Positions 1-13,000 are shown, numbered from the stretch's first letter. The stretch is 64,000 bases of DNA from Whalleya microplaca (GCA_022497155.1 MU385764.1:125427-189426), one strand, 5' to 3'. A program made the numbers and translations. Notes: generated by a model from the letters alone, not told the origin.

Positions 1-3000
1 ACCCTTGACCGTCTGGGATAAGGAAAGATTCGAAGACCTAGTGAAGGATTTGACCGCTTCGATTGACACCCTATGCGATCTCTCCCGCACTAGATCCTCT
101 GCAGCTACATCTTCGAGAGCCGCCATGGCAAGGCTATATAAGTCTACCGCTTCGACGGAAGATCTTCGACTTTACGGTTCCACCAGAATCCAGACTCCTC
201 AACAGATAAATCCTCAGACCCTCACGAGTTTAAGATCTATGCAAGCCATGCCTATCTCAGAGACCGAGACGGCGCACAACAGACCTCAAGAAATATATTT
301 TATCGGCAAACAAGCTTTCGCTGAAGTTACTCGACGTCCAGGAACGCAACCGTGGTCTCCGTTGCTGGTAGAGTATGCTCACTTTGACCCGATATACTCC
401 TCGACAGGTATCATGCCGCCAATGTCAAGATTCGAGAGATTGAGTGCCGGTCTTCAGACAGAGTCACATAGATCTCCTGGTGCATGGGTTGGCCTTCCCT
501 CCCTGTTGGGCTACTACGAAGATCTGGAGCAGTCAAGGCTAGCTTTGATTTACCAGTTCCCTCCCTCCTTCAACCCGGTTACGTTTGAGAACCTCACTCA
601 AAACCCCCTCGATAATTTGTATACGTTGGCAGAGCTTCTTGATCGACCTGACTTCGAACCGACTTTAGAAGCTAAGTTCCGACTTGCTCACAATCTAGCA
701 AACACTGTATTCGACATGCATGCACGAGGCATCGCCCACGGAAATCTTAATGGCTCTGCGATATCCTTTTGCAACCCCGTCGGGAATGACCCTGCTATGC
801 CTGTTGGCGAGGTCGACATCCGAAGGCCACTTATATCCTCATTCGACCTGTTCCCCGAACCATCCACGCCCGATGAGTCTACGCCTAGATTTTTTCTCCA
901 TCGCCATCCACTCGACCCCCGGACGACTAGTCAATCGCCCCTAGCCTCCAACAGCGATACTAAGACCCTAGACTTGTATTCGTTGGCCATGATTCTTGTG
1001 TCTATAGGTCTGTGGACTAAACTTGACAACCTCGTGCCAAACCAGGCGTCTCCGAGTATACCGGAATCCGTCCTGGAACAGCTAGCTATCCGTTGCGGTA
1101 CGCCATACTCGAGGGCCGTACAGGCATGCTGGAATGCGGTTGACCAAGAGCTCGCACACCCTGGTTCTACCGACGAGATTATAAGTCAAGTACAGATTAG
1201 GGTCAGTCGCTATTTAGAGGCGTGTTGCATTTTAGATGGCCTGAGTGGACTAGATGAACGGTTAAGTGATAGTCTTGGTACATCTTCCAGCAGGGCAACT
1301 AAGCTCGAGAATCCGGCCGAGAGTCTCCCAGGATCATCAGCCAGCCCAGTAACTGCCCGCGGGATTGACACAAAGTCATCATCAGCTAAGGAGTTGCCTA
1401 AGTCGAGTGCAACTGACAAGCAGAGTTTGAAGAGTAAGGCAATCTTTATCTCCAGCCCGCCCCCATCTGAACCCAGAGCTGCAGACACTGATGTATCATA
1501 GCTGAAGAGAAAGGTCGATCTCGTAAACTGAGATTATACCCGCAGGTACCACTTTCGAATGAGATCATTGAACAGTGGCACAGTACTATCATGCCGCAAA
1601 TAAACATGGCTCTTAAACATTTCTACCGAAAGAACCCTGAGTCTGTGGAAATTTCCCTCGAGTCGATTGGTGAATCCCCTGAAAAGACCACGCCAACTGC
1701 GCTCGTCATTTGTACATCGGTGAATAAGGTCCGAGCCATCTTGAAGAAGAATCTTGGTGTGTTCTTCGACGGGACAACTGGTTTCGCTCTCAAGGTCTGC
1801 CGCGGATCTATGGTGCGCTCTCGGAAAGAAGAACCTAGGAGAAGTATGGCCAGGTCCGACAATCCCGAAGCCGCCAGTGACGATAGCCATGACAGTGAAG
1901 ATGATCCAGATGATCGCACAGCCGCGAACCCAGATTACCAGGAGATTCCAAAAAACGGGGCTAGCATCGGCGCGTGGATAGGTCTCAAACATCTCCCCCC
2001 CGTCAGCTTTGGAGGCCTTGTCAAGGTTGATGATAAGTCGTATGGTATGACTGTGCATCACATGTTAGACGATCCGGATCCGGGTTTTCAATTGGCCCCT
2101 GATCCTATCGAGTATAGCGAGGGGATCAAAAGGGCTCACGCACCTTCCCAACGCAGTAGTGCCGCAACACAGCACATGGCATTCCTGCATGAAGGTGAAT
2201 CATCAGCTGAGAGTAGCAGCGATGACTACGCATGCGAGTTCTCAGACAGCGAATCGGAGTTCTCTTTGACAGACATCACGAGTGGGGATGGAGAAGATGA
2301 GGAGGAGGAAGAGGAAGAAGAATTCACGGAGCCTGGGGATATACCAGGTGTAGAACCAGGTTGCGGAGACGGTACGTAGGGCTTCCTTGCGAGCATATAC
2401 TCCAGCCCCCAGCGATACAATGTGGCATAACCTTCAGGACAACACCGATAGTAATGTCTGCTATCAACCTCATAAACCCATCGATCTTATTCGTGATCTT
2501 TCCAGCTAAACAATGACTGCAGGATACATAATTACGCAACCTGCACTTGACGATGTACCGGAAGATTTCTATCCCTCGGAGGAGACGATGAACGAGGTGA
2601 GTTGGCACCATGCACAACTGTCGCACATGACACCCGCTCACCTCGTAAGGCTTATGCAGGTAGCTAATTGTCCCCTCGATAGGACCATCTAGACACCTAT
2701 AGCCTAGGCGAGATCTACGCCTCGTCTGGTATACGTAGACGCATCGAAAACAGTCTGGTCCACGAGATCGACTGGGCCCTATTTGAGTTTCACGACGACA
2801 GGTTGCCGCATGATAATTTTATCCCCCGGGTCACGAGTCTACAAGGGTCCAGGTCAACGCATTCGATCGGAGACTTGCATCCAACAGAGGTAGCCCCTGC
2901 TCTGAGTCTCCCAGGTCTAGAAGTCCAATGCATCGCCCGCACAAGCGGTTTGCAGGTTAGTACATGCGCTACATCTTACGTCTTTATCTTTCTACTAGAC

Positions 3001-3746
3001 ACATTCGATCAACTAACTATCGCCACTGTCCCAACCAGACCGGGAAAATCATGCCCGCCCTATCCACCGTCAAGATCTACGGGCGCACGTCCCCGAGCCA
3101 TACCTACCAAGTGACCAGCCAGCCCTTCGCCCCGCCGCCTTCGGCCTCAAACCCATCAAGGAACCTCCCCGTCACGGAGTCAAGGCCGCAGGTGCGCCCG
3201 CGCTCGCGCAACCCACTCGGTGTCCCGGGGGACTCGGGCGCCTGGGTGGTCGACCGCGCGCACGGCCGCGTCTGCGGCCACGTGCTGGCCTGGAGCGACC
3301 GCAAGCGCGTCGCCTACATCTGCCCCATGGAGGTGCTGCTGCGCGACATCGCCGAGACCCTCGACGCTGACGACGTGCGGCTGCCTGGCGGCGAGGCCGT
3401 CTTCGGCTTCGCAGCACGCAAGAGCGTGCGAGGAAAGGTAGAGGCTGAGGAGGAGGACCCAGATGATGAGGATGATGATGAGGATGAGGGAGCCGAGGAG
3501 GGTGGTGATGAGTGGGAGAGCGAGTTAAGGAGGGCGCGGTCGTCGAAGGGCTCGCGCAGGTCGCAGAAGACTATCACGGATTCCGGGTCGATTAGGAGCG
3601 TGCAGAAACGACGAAAGGAGGAGGACGACGACCCGGACGTGCGCGCTATGGCGAAAGAGCTTGAGGATAAGGTGCATTTGCAGGAGTCGGGGGCGGGCGT
3701 TGGTGGAGTGAAATGGTGGAATACCCAGAGGGATGTGGTTGAATGA
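1..3746 (+). CDS. HeLo-tail / kinase-like / trypsin-like serine protease fusion protein (5' end outside window)
   Basis: The five exons are <1-1433, 1502-2371, 2523-2596, 2683-2955 and 3039-3746. Their introns (68, 151, 86 and 83 nt) keep phase, giving about 1,117 residues in the window. The first residues ([13 protein letters not shown]...) resemble the end of a fungal HeLo (prion-inhibition) domain. A kinase-like region follows, about nt 270-1230; its catalytic loop reads [13 protein letters not shown] instead of HRD...N and a FDLF stands where DFG is expected, so it is probably a pseudokinase. After a Ser-rich linker comes a chymotrypsin-fold region: His in YGMTVHHML (nt 2056-2061), Asp in EIDWALFEF (2770-2772) and Ser in PGDSGAWV (3234-3236). 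The His-Asp gap (about 158 residues) carries a Ser/Glu-rich acidic insert, and the tail is acidic then charged. The stop seen at 1499-1501 lies inside the first intron. Family knowledge: HeLo proteins act in fungal cell death and non-self recognition. Its role here is inferred. Confidence 0.85.
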
Positions 3747-4126
3747 ATGATTAGATGAGTTCACGTTGTTGGACACAATTTATGAGACAGTCACATTTAT
3801 CCCTTGGAGTATGCCTGCGTGGCACGATATCTATGTCTTCGTTAAGGCTAGTAATGAGCGTTTCACATTCACATCACGAGTGAGTATGATGATATTGAAG
3901 CTTTCGAGCTCGAATTTGGGTATCTCAATCTGTAAACCTTCGGAGGACGCAAGGCCTGACTGACTCCGTCCTATGCTACTTCAATTTTCATACCCTTTCC
4001 TTGCTTCCAGTGTCTGTGCGTAGCATTCCTCCCTTCACAGACCATCTAGGTGAACAGCCAGCCATAGCTATGCTAATCGACACCCTATTCAACGAAATGC
4101 ATGTAAGTCCCGTCATGATCTAGGGC
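3747..4126. other. Convergent intergenic spacer
   Basis: This spacer lies between the stops of two convergent genes, so it should hold the two 3' untranslated regions. I see no repeat, RNA gene or credible coding exon in it. Confidence 0.6.
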
Positions 4127-4901
4127 CTAGATCATCAATGCTGCGCCGAGAAGTATCATGATGGCGGTAGTCACTGCGGCACCGAGACCTCCGTTGAACG
4201 CAGATGGTGTAATCGAGGCTCCGGCATTAGGCTTCGATGTTGCGCTTGCCACGGCCGAGGACGAGGAAGCGGCAACAGCGGTGCCTACTAGAGCAGACAA
4301 TGACGTGTCGCTACTGGGAGATCCCGACACGTTCGTCCCGTTCGTGCACTCGGTCGGCGTGGCGCCGGTGCCGTCGACGAATTTGACCGCGGAGCACTGA
4401 GAGTGGGTTAGCAAAACCGCACAGATCCTCAAGAAGACGTCGGGTGTGGGTGTAGATGTAGGTGTAGGTACGTACCTGATACAGCAGCCCATCCAGCGCG
4501 CTCGCGACTAAGCTCAGGATTCCCTTCTTACCGACGAACTCCGAGGGCACGGTGACGTGCGACAGGCAGAAGACGCCGGCGCCGGACTGCTTGGTGATGG
4601 GGTAGATCTCGGTCCAGTTGGCCTCGGCGGGGATCGTGCCGTTGGTCACGGTGATGCGGTACAGCCAGTTGGCCTCCGGGTGGGTCAGCGTCGTGACGAC
4701 GCTGTCCCCATTCACGTGGAAGTCGGTCGTGTTCAGCTGCGTCAGGTCCGGGTTGTAGCCCCCGCAGGGCGCCGTGCCCTCCGCATCGTCGTTGAAGACG
4801 CCTACGGTGGGTGGGTACTGCACTGTGAAGTGGGCAGAGACGCTGCTGCTGAAGAGCAGGATAGCGAGGGCTGCCGTGGTGATAGTTTGTAGAGAAAACA
4901 T
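4127..4901 (-). CDS. X325/BIM1-like copper-binding GPI-anchored protein
   Basis: Two exons, 4901-4476 and 4396-4127, with a phase-0 intron of 79 nt (GTACGT donor, CAG acceptor), encode 231 residues. A signal peptide (about 1-23, ending SSSVSA) precedes His24, so the mature protein starts HFTVQYPP. An N-terminal His followed by this pattern is the hallmark of the X325 LPMO-like family, whose fungal members such as BIM1 bind copper through the terminal amine and His side chains. The middle has Cys residues (APCGGY, GVFCLSHV, CSAVKF, TECTNG), consistent with two disulfides, and several N-glycosylation sites. The C-terminus is Ser/Ala-rich and ends in a hydrophobic segment (AAVTTAIMILLGAALMI), as in a GPI-anchor signal. 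It is probably displayed on the plasma membrane or wall. It is divergently paired with the ferric reductase at 7078. A copper role is family inference. Confidence 0.9.
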
Positions 4902-7077
4902 TTTGGTAGTTGGTGTTGGTTTTGGTTGGTTGATGTATGTGTAAGTGAGTTGGGGAGTTGTGAGGTTGTTGATGAAGTGGGAGGATTTGGTGTATGAGAT
5001 GAAGAGAAGCAGAGTGTAGGAGAAGGTGGACAGACCCAACTGCCCAGTATATTGTGTTGAGGAAGTGACGAAGGAGTGACACAGATCGACAGGTAGGTAG
5101 AAGGTAGGTGAGACAAGCTGAGTCGTCTACTTTGACTTTTACGAGAAGTAGATCACAGCCACCAGAGACAAGAAAGAGGTGACGATGAAGCCACTACATG
5201 TAGCTATTTACATAGGTATAAATACAGCCGTGAATACCGGCAATATTCAGCAAACATGCAACGAGAGAGCTAACCTCAGCTGAAAGGCATCACGCCGTAA
5301 TACCAATAACACATATCTAGCTTACATGTACTAACTCTACTGAGGTAGTCACCTACAAGTACTCATGGGTCGCTTGGATAACCTGGTGTCCCTATTTCGA
5401 AACATGCTCACTTAGGTCAGATGCGTACATGCAGTACCTATTTGTTAGTTCGAGCAGCCATAGGACAGTTGATGGGTCTACTTTACCTTGAAATCATCAG
5501 ATGGACACTACATATACCTTGTACGTGTGTACCGATATACAAGTACACACATAAGGTATAGAACATCGTCAGTGCAGTTTCACTCACAGCTAGTGGGAAT
5601 GACAAGGATCTGCCTCACTCGCCAAAATTGACAACACTGTGCAACTTACAGAATCACAGACTTCAAAGTGATAATGCATATCTCGTACATATTACATAAA
5701 CCCACGAAATTAATTGAGTGCTCAAGTGAGAATCTCCAATTCATGATTAGTAACATGTGAGTAGATGGCGGGCGACTTGTCGGAGGACTGCGGGGTTCAA
5801 CCAGTCTTGACGTTTGACAGGAACAGATCCCCCACATCCTGGTACCCTGTAAAGAACGTGCTGAGCTGGAGAACCCCCCTGTACCCAGCTAGCGCACAGA
5901 CCACGAACGATCTAGATGGCGGATAATGGATCTTATTGGTCGAGGGCTTCCGATTGAGGCTATTTGAGCAAATTGTGGTGGCTTTTATTGGTGGCCGGAA
6001 ACAACCGACAGTATCGAATATAAGTACATAAGGCAGTACCTCATTTTCAGCGCAGTCGCCTAGGTGAGACACCATCGCTATACGTAGTAAGTGTATGTTC
6101 GACTAAACTACGAAAGGAATGAAGTCATGACCAGCTAGAAGAAGTAACGAGGTAGGTAGGGGAGATACCTCGGCTACTTGTACTAACTAACATGGAAGAT
6201 GGAGACCACCTACATGAGTTCATGCCGCTAGGAATCCATTGCATGGTGTCTGTATGTAGGAAGCACTGGATGTATGTAGGCATCAACCTTAAGAGGTTCC
6301 AGTGAAAGGGTCTAGACTTTGGATATCGTTAGATGGATTAATAGAGCGATTTTATACGTATGTGAAGACGAGCACCTACCTAGGTAGGACCCCACACTAA
6401 TTGCTACACGTTTGATCGTACTGTATACATAGTACCAGGTAATGAATGTACCAGGTAATGCATATCGACGTTCACTCGATCGATCACCAGGTGTTTCCCC
6501 TAGGTGAGACTGCCTTCCACCTCATACATACCACCTTACCAACCAACCGATCCGCCGCATCTAATAACTCCACTTCTCTTCTTCCTCTCTCGACCGGGTC
6601 CCTGGCTCTCTAATCATTACCTACGTCTGTTCCGAGAACTACGTATCACAACATACCATCCTGTGCTTTCAACCACCGGCGCAACGAAAGCTGCCTTAAA
6701 ACGTAACCCGATCGAGATCATTTCGACCTTCTCAGCTAGAGCCCGTTCAACAGATTGGCTGCAAGTGAGGCCTTCCTGGATTCCCATACTGCATAGACTA
6801 TACCGAATAGCAGCATTTGTTTGAAGCCGCACTCTGGCTACTCTCTCTACTTCGTTCGGGACTGCCAAGCCATAATCCGCTATCGTCATACTCTACGCAC
6901 AGGTGGTAGTTGGAAAGCTTAATTTACCCGGCGGCAATAGAAGTGACAGCCGCTTCGACGTTACAATCCGGATCGTCTAATGACTTATCGCCCGTCGATC
7001 GAATTTTCGAATAGATGAACAATCAGCTGCTTGGGTTTGATCAATAGGAGGCGACCTCGAGTCGCAAGCGGGCGACC
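4902..7077. other. Shared divergent upstream region of BIM1-like and ferric reductase genes
   Basis: About 2.2 kb separate the two divergent start codons. Short open frames (for example 5797-6075 minus and 6504-6824 plus) show no recognisable protein; the latter lies in the CT-rich stretch before the reductase and is probably 5' leader. The region holds several copies of the TACCTAGGTAGG-type motif (about 6150-6190, 6373-6390) and a palindromic ACTACATGTAG at about 5190, which recurs near 24605. No further gene is supported. Confidence 0.6.
5966..5972 (-). promoter_or_regulatory. Possible copper-response core (TTTGCTC on the minus strand)
   Basis: The plus strand reads GAGCAAA, the reverse complement of the TTTGCTC core bound by the yeast copper regulator Mac1. 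It sits between a BIM1-like gene and a metalloreductase gene. One 7-mer in 2.2 kb is expected by chance roughly one time in four, so this is only a pointer. Confidence 0.15.
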
Positions 7078-9071
7078 ATGGATCGCCGACAGAGCATGAG
7101 CGGTATGGGCGGCATGGATATGGGGGACATGTCCACGAGTAGCGACGTATTCATGGCAACGAATAAGGCATTTGCCTTAGGATATTGGTATTTCATCGCG
7201 GCTATCGTGGGCCTTTTCCTGTTGATCCGCGCAGTCAACTTTGCTCAGAACTGGACGAGGTAAGTCTCTTCTGCCACAATTAGAGGGATCAACTCATCAT
7301 TTTCTTCTTAATATCATATGGCTAACCTTATATATACAGATTACGAGTATCTAGAACAAGTTCCGTAGAGTTTCCCACGAGACCGACGACTTGGTATTTC
7401 CAACTATGGGCGACTTTGACTGCAGTAGGCAGAGAGATGAGCTATCCACAACTCTACATACCAGTCCGATACCTATCGTGGATGACTCCGCCTCCTATGG
7501 GTCGCATTATCGCCTTACTCATTTACTGGGCCGTCATAATATACATGATGGCCAAAAGCGTGGTGGTAAAGGATGCGTATTACTGGGAGAGGATTGGATA
7601 CCGTAATGCATGGGTGACTGTCACGCAGGTTCCCATGCTCTACCTGCTAGCCTCCAAAACCAATATTATAGGGCTGATAACGGGAACGAGTCATGAGAGG
7701 CTAAACTGGCTTCACCGGTGGGTAGCGCGGACAATGTTTGTCACGGCAACCGTCCACGGCTTTCACTTTTGGACAGAGTGGGTCAGGTCGGATCTCGTCG
7801 AGATGGAACTTGGCATGATGCCAATGGTCAAGTATGGAATAGGGGGCTGGTCCATCCTGTTATGGATGACCATCACCTCTTTCAAGCCATTCCGGACCAT
7901 GGCGTATGAGATCTTCGTTATCCAGCACATTCTCGCCGCGGTCATATTTTTGTGGGTTATCTATGTCCACGTTCCCGCAGACGCAAGATACAATGTTTGG
8001 TTTGCGATTGCTGCTCTCTGCTTCGACCGGGTCTGTCGCCTTGTGCTCCTGATTTGGCAGAATATTAAGTTGAAACCAGATCCCTCTCGGTGCAAGGGCG
8101 GTCAGAGAATTGGTCATCAGACACAGCTCACTACGATAGGGGAGTCGATGACCGTACTGACTATCAAAGATGTCCATTTCAAATGGAGGGCAGGTCAGCA
8201 CCTTTACTTATGGATGCCGAGGGTGGGACCGTTCGAGGTGCACCCATACACGATCGCCTCTGCTCATCAGGTACCCGAAACATGCATCTGCAACAGCATT
8301 CAGCTGGTCGTGCGGTCTCATTCCGGGTTTTCACGGAGGCTTAATCGATTTGCCCGGAAAATAGAGGCATCTAACCGGAAGCAAACCCTGACAGCATTAG
8401 TAATAGGTCCCTACGGTCATCCGCCGCGCTGGGATATCTTCGAAACCTTGGTTCTGATATCCGCATCAACTGGCGCATCTTTCACGTTGCCTATTTTGGA
8501 GAGCGTTCTGAACTCAAAGTCAGCAACATGCGTCAAACGAATTGATTTCTTAATAGCAGCCAGGCAGGGAGAGGAAATTGGATTTTATCACAAACGCCTC
8601 CACGAAGCCATCGAGAAGGCTAAAATAGTAGGCATAGAACTAAGCGTGCACATCGCCGTAACGGGTAACGGACAGCTCGAAACAATACCCGCTATATCAC
8701 TCGCCTCGTCATCCTCAGCATATACAGCAAGCAACGAGAAGAAAGTACTCAGCACAGACATCGAGACGTCAGGAGCGGACAGCGAGACTGCTCCGCTGTC
8801 GGGAGCGAACTCACCACGGAGGCGGCTCTCAACCTCGAGCGACGCTGAGGATTCGCACATACACCATTCGGCATCGCGGCCGGACGTGGCGGGCTTCATC
8901 CGGACGGCCGTCGAGGCCACGGGCGGCGAGACGGGCGTCGTTGTTTGTGGGGGCCAGTCCCTGGTTGCGACGGCGAGGACGAGCGTCGCGAGCCTCAGCG
9001 ATGAGCGCGCTGTGCATAAGGGGACGGGGGCTCAGGGGATATATTTGCATGTTGAGGAGTATTGTTTTTGA
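7078..9071 (+). CDS. Ferric reductase (FRE/NOX-type transmembrane metalloreductase)
   Basis: Exons 7078-7259 and 7340-9071 with an 80-nt intron (GTAAGT donor, TACAG acceptor) give 637 residues. The start ATG is followed by a short Met/Gly/Asp-rich tail (SMSGMGGMDMGDM) and a first membrane segment. The haem-binding core is visible: WLHRWVARTMF...TVHGFHFW and, on a later helix, FVIQHILA...VHVP. The FAD-binding loop HPYTIAS and the NAD(P)H-side signatures IGPYGHPP and GVVVCGGQSLV follow, ending at the typical aromatic C-terminus EEYCF. A Ser/Asp-rich insert lies in the NADPH lobe (about nt 8700-8870). The family moves electrons from cytosolic NADPH through FAD and two haems to reduce extracellular Fe(III) or Cu(II) before uptake. 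Its divergent neighbour is an X325/BIM1-like copper-binding protein, so a cupric-reductase role is possible but inferred. Confidence 0.93.
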
Positions 9072-10001
9072 TTTTGGGGCTTTTGGCATGGATGAATACT
9101 CGAGTGTCTATATACATGTGTATTGATGCTGTTTCGAAATTCTACATATCGGAATGATCCGTGATGCCCATGATTCGTTTCATTAAACAAGGAGTCCAAA
9201 AGACCATATATAGTCATAAATGCTGTATCAACTGCGAGTATGTCCTCCAAACCCCCTATTGACCATGAGCTGATGCCTTTTTCAGTTCAGCATACGGAGT
9301 ACCGTAGATACGGAACCGACAGTCTCCTGCGTTTCTGTGAGGGGAGATTGTGGGGGTGGCTTGAATGTGGCTTGAAGGATTCGAAGCACTTACCTGTGGC
9401 TGGAGCCCGGGGCATTTCATCCGCCAATACGACAGTGGATACTACTGGTGGCCCGCAATTTAAGGTATGACCCCCTGGAAAACGTTCTGTTGGGTGGGAT
9501 GCTAGGCTCGGCTGCCCTGAACGATAGCGTGTTGGCTGATGTCATAACATGGATTAATTTCCAAAGCATTGATTCGGGTATCGAGGTTTACGCATACATA
9601 GAACATCGCATGTATGTACACGTACGTGCTTGTTTGTTTCCCTGCTTTACTGTTGCACTACCGAGTTACATATTGGTGATGTATCATCTTAAACGCTACT
9701 TCGTGTGGTGTTGTAGGTATTTAACTTTAAATCTGGCGTTACAAACCCGACTGTGACAACCTTATAACACGGCCTTTATTTGCCTGAATACATCGGATCA
9801 TCACCAACTCTGCCTCCAATAGCGCTGCACATCTCGTCAGAGTGGTCCTCTCCAGTAGAGTATCTTCCCTTGACCAGACTGTGTAGTGGCCTTTACACGT
9901 GAACGGATTCAGCATCAACCCATATGTCGCTATCGTGTGTCTATTATCTCTTATTCGATAGCCTGTAGCACCTTAGTGTGCTCTGGGTATAAGACGTGTC
10001 C
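9072..10001. other. Intergenic region, no gene seen
   Basis: This holds the 3' end of the reductase transcript and the upstream region of the glycosyltransferase. Open frames at 9240-9470 and 9448-9756 lack recognisable protein character. Confidence 0.55.
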
Positions 10002-13000
10002 ATGCCTCCCATCGAACTCGACAAGCCGTCGGACGCCCCGATATACACCGGGGAATCAGAGGGGGAGCTGCAAGTGCAAAATGTAGAGCGAGATGGTCGC
10101 CAGGGGGCTGTCCTCCGCGATGTACGGGGAAATCTTGTGTATCCCGCCTATGTTCCTCCGGACACCGAATCACCAACCTTACGAAGGACTACTGTATCCG
10201 AAGTCGTCCCCGATCTCACCAGAGGTCCCAAAAAGAGCCATACGGAACCTATCAACACACCACTCCCTGGCGTAACGAAGCCTTCGCAGCCCAGCCGACC
10301 GCCGATAGAGAAGAAGTTCCTCACTGACGCGCCTCGCCGCACTGAACGCCGCACATCAGGTTTCCCAACCTTTCCTTCCATCAAACGCGCCGGCACGAAT
10401 GTCCCGATGCTTAATAGGGGCTTATGGGGCTCCCAGGACTACGACGATACAGATGATGTACCTAGTTCATCCTCAGAAGAAGACGAAGATGTAGGCAAAG
10501 ACACTAGACGACGTGGGAAGGAGCCTGTTGGGAGACCGAGACGGATGACAACTGAGGAAAGATATCGTCGCTTCCAAGTCGCAAACGAGAACTACCATAC
10601 AAAGGGGAAGGTTTCTAAGAGAGATGGCAGATTGAATATTACAGTAAACGACATCAGCAACACTGGATATCTAGCCAAGGCCCTTGGCACCGCCGTCAGG
10701 AAGGTTGTGCATGGGAAGCGTGGCGAACGCAAGACGAGCCCACATGCGAGTACATCAAGTCTTTCTTCGGCTACTACTGCTACGTCGGAGAATGTGAGAT
10801 GGCCCAAGTTAAATATCGTCATTATGGTCATTGGCTCGCGGGGTGATGCCCAACCGTTCCTGAAAATAGGTAAAACTCTGAGGGAAGAATACGGGCATCG
10901 CGTACGGATCGCCACACATCCTGCCTTCCGGGATTTTGTTGAGAAAGACTCGGGGTTGGAGTTCTTCTCGGTCGGCGGTGATCCATCTGAACTGATGGCC
11001 TTCATGGTGAAGAATCCGGGCATGATCCCGACACTGGAAACCGTCAAGGCTGGCGATATCGGCAGGAGACGCGCTGCTATGGCCGAGATGTTCGAGGGGT
11101 TTTGGAGAGCCTGTATCAATGTGACCGATAACGAGAAGGACACTCATAACGTGAAGATGATGGGTGAGAAGGACCCGTTCGTCGCAGATGCTATCATTGC
11201 GAATCCGCCTAGCTTCGCACACGTCCATTGCGCAGAAGCGTTGGGGATCCCTCTGCATCTCATGTTCACGTTCCCCTATACACCGACGACGGCATTTCCG
11301 CACCCGCTGGCAAGCATCAAGCAGTCCAATGTGGACCTCGCATACACCAATTTCATATCTTATCCGCTGGTCGAAATGATGGTTTGGCAAGGACTTGGAG
11401 ATCTTGTGAACAATTTCAGAGTCAAGACGTTAGGTCTAGACCCAGTTTCCACCCTCTGGGCTCCTGGTGCGACTTACCGTCTTCACGTACCATTCACGTA
11501 CCTGTGGAGTCCCGGTCTCGTCCCCAAGCCCGACGACTGGGGCCCGGAGATCGATATCTCAGGATTCGTGTTTCTCGACCTTGCTTCTTCTTTTCAGCCG
11601 CCGCAAGACCTGGTTGACTTCCTTGACGCCGGCGAGCCGCCGGTTTATATCGGCTTTGGATCGATTGTGGTGGACGATGCCGACCGCTTCACCGAGATGA
11701 TATTCGAAGCCGTGAAACTGGCCGGAGTTCGTGCCTTAGTGTCCAAGGGCTGGGGTGGTCTAGGTCAAGACAACGTCCCGGACAACATCTATATGCTTGA
11801 AAACACTCCTCACGATTGGCTTTTCCCCAAGGTTCGAGCCTGTGTCATCCATGGTGGTGCAGGTACCACGGCCATCGCTCTCAAGTGCGGCAAGCCAACC
11901 ATGATCGTCCCTTTCTTTGGCGACCAGCACTTCTGGGGGTCGATGGTGAGCAATGCGGGTGGCGGTCCAACACCTGTGCCGTATAAAAAGTTAAATGCTG
12001 AGAGGTTAGCTGAGGGTATCAAGTATTGTCTCACGGATGAAGCGCTTGAAGCCACGCAGGCGATTGCTAGAGATATCGAACTTGAAGGCGACGGTGCCAA
12101 GAATGCAGTCAGGTCATTCCACCGCAATCTCATTCTATCCGGCAAAGAGTCTATGCGCTGCTCCATCCTGCATGACCGTGTAGCAGTCTGGAGTGTCAAA
12201 CACACGAGTCTCAAGCTCAGTGCTCTGGCGGCCGATATTGCTGTCGACAAGGGCCTAATATCCTGGCGAAAACTGCGCCTCATTCGTCATAAGGAGTGGA
12301 ACGACTTCGAAGGACCGGGTGAACCTGTCACCGGTATTGCTGGCCAGCTGGTGGGGACTATCGGTGATGTATTTGGTGGGATAGGGAGCGTGCCGTATAG
12401 GCTAGCTAAGACGTCCAATGTCCGAGCCGACCAAAAGGAAAAGAAAGAGCAAAGACGAAAGCAGAGGCAAAAGGCACTGGCCGAGCGTTCGGCCGGATTC
12501 CCATTCCCCAAGCAGGGTGACGGGAACATCAATGAACAGCCTGTTAGCGACGGAGTCAGCACTCACGAGCGAACCAATCCAGCCGCAAGTGCCTCTGCCC
12601 AAATCACACCATCAACGGCGCCCCTCGAGCCTGCCCAGGAGGCATACCTAAATGACGTCGAGGAAGGGTTCGGGAAATCGGGCCGAGCCCTCGCCCGCGC
12701 GCCCGTCGACCTCTCCCTAGCGCTAGCCCAAGGATTCCACAACGCCCCGCGTCTCTACGGCGACGAGACAGTCCGGCGACCGATCCGTGTGACGGGGATC
12801 CGCTCGGGCCTCCGGGCCGCGGGCCAAGAGTTCGTCTACGGCTTCTACGACGCCTTCACGGGGCTCGTGCGGCTGCCCGTGCGCGGGGCGCGGGAGGACG
12901 GCGTGCGCGGCGCCCTCGCCGGCCTCGGCATGGGACTTACGGGGTTCGTGCTGAAGGACCTAGCGGCGCTGCTGGGACCGATCGGGTACACGCTCAAGGG

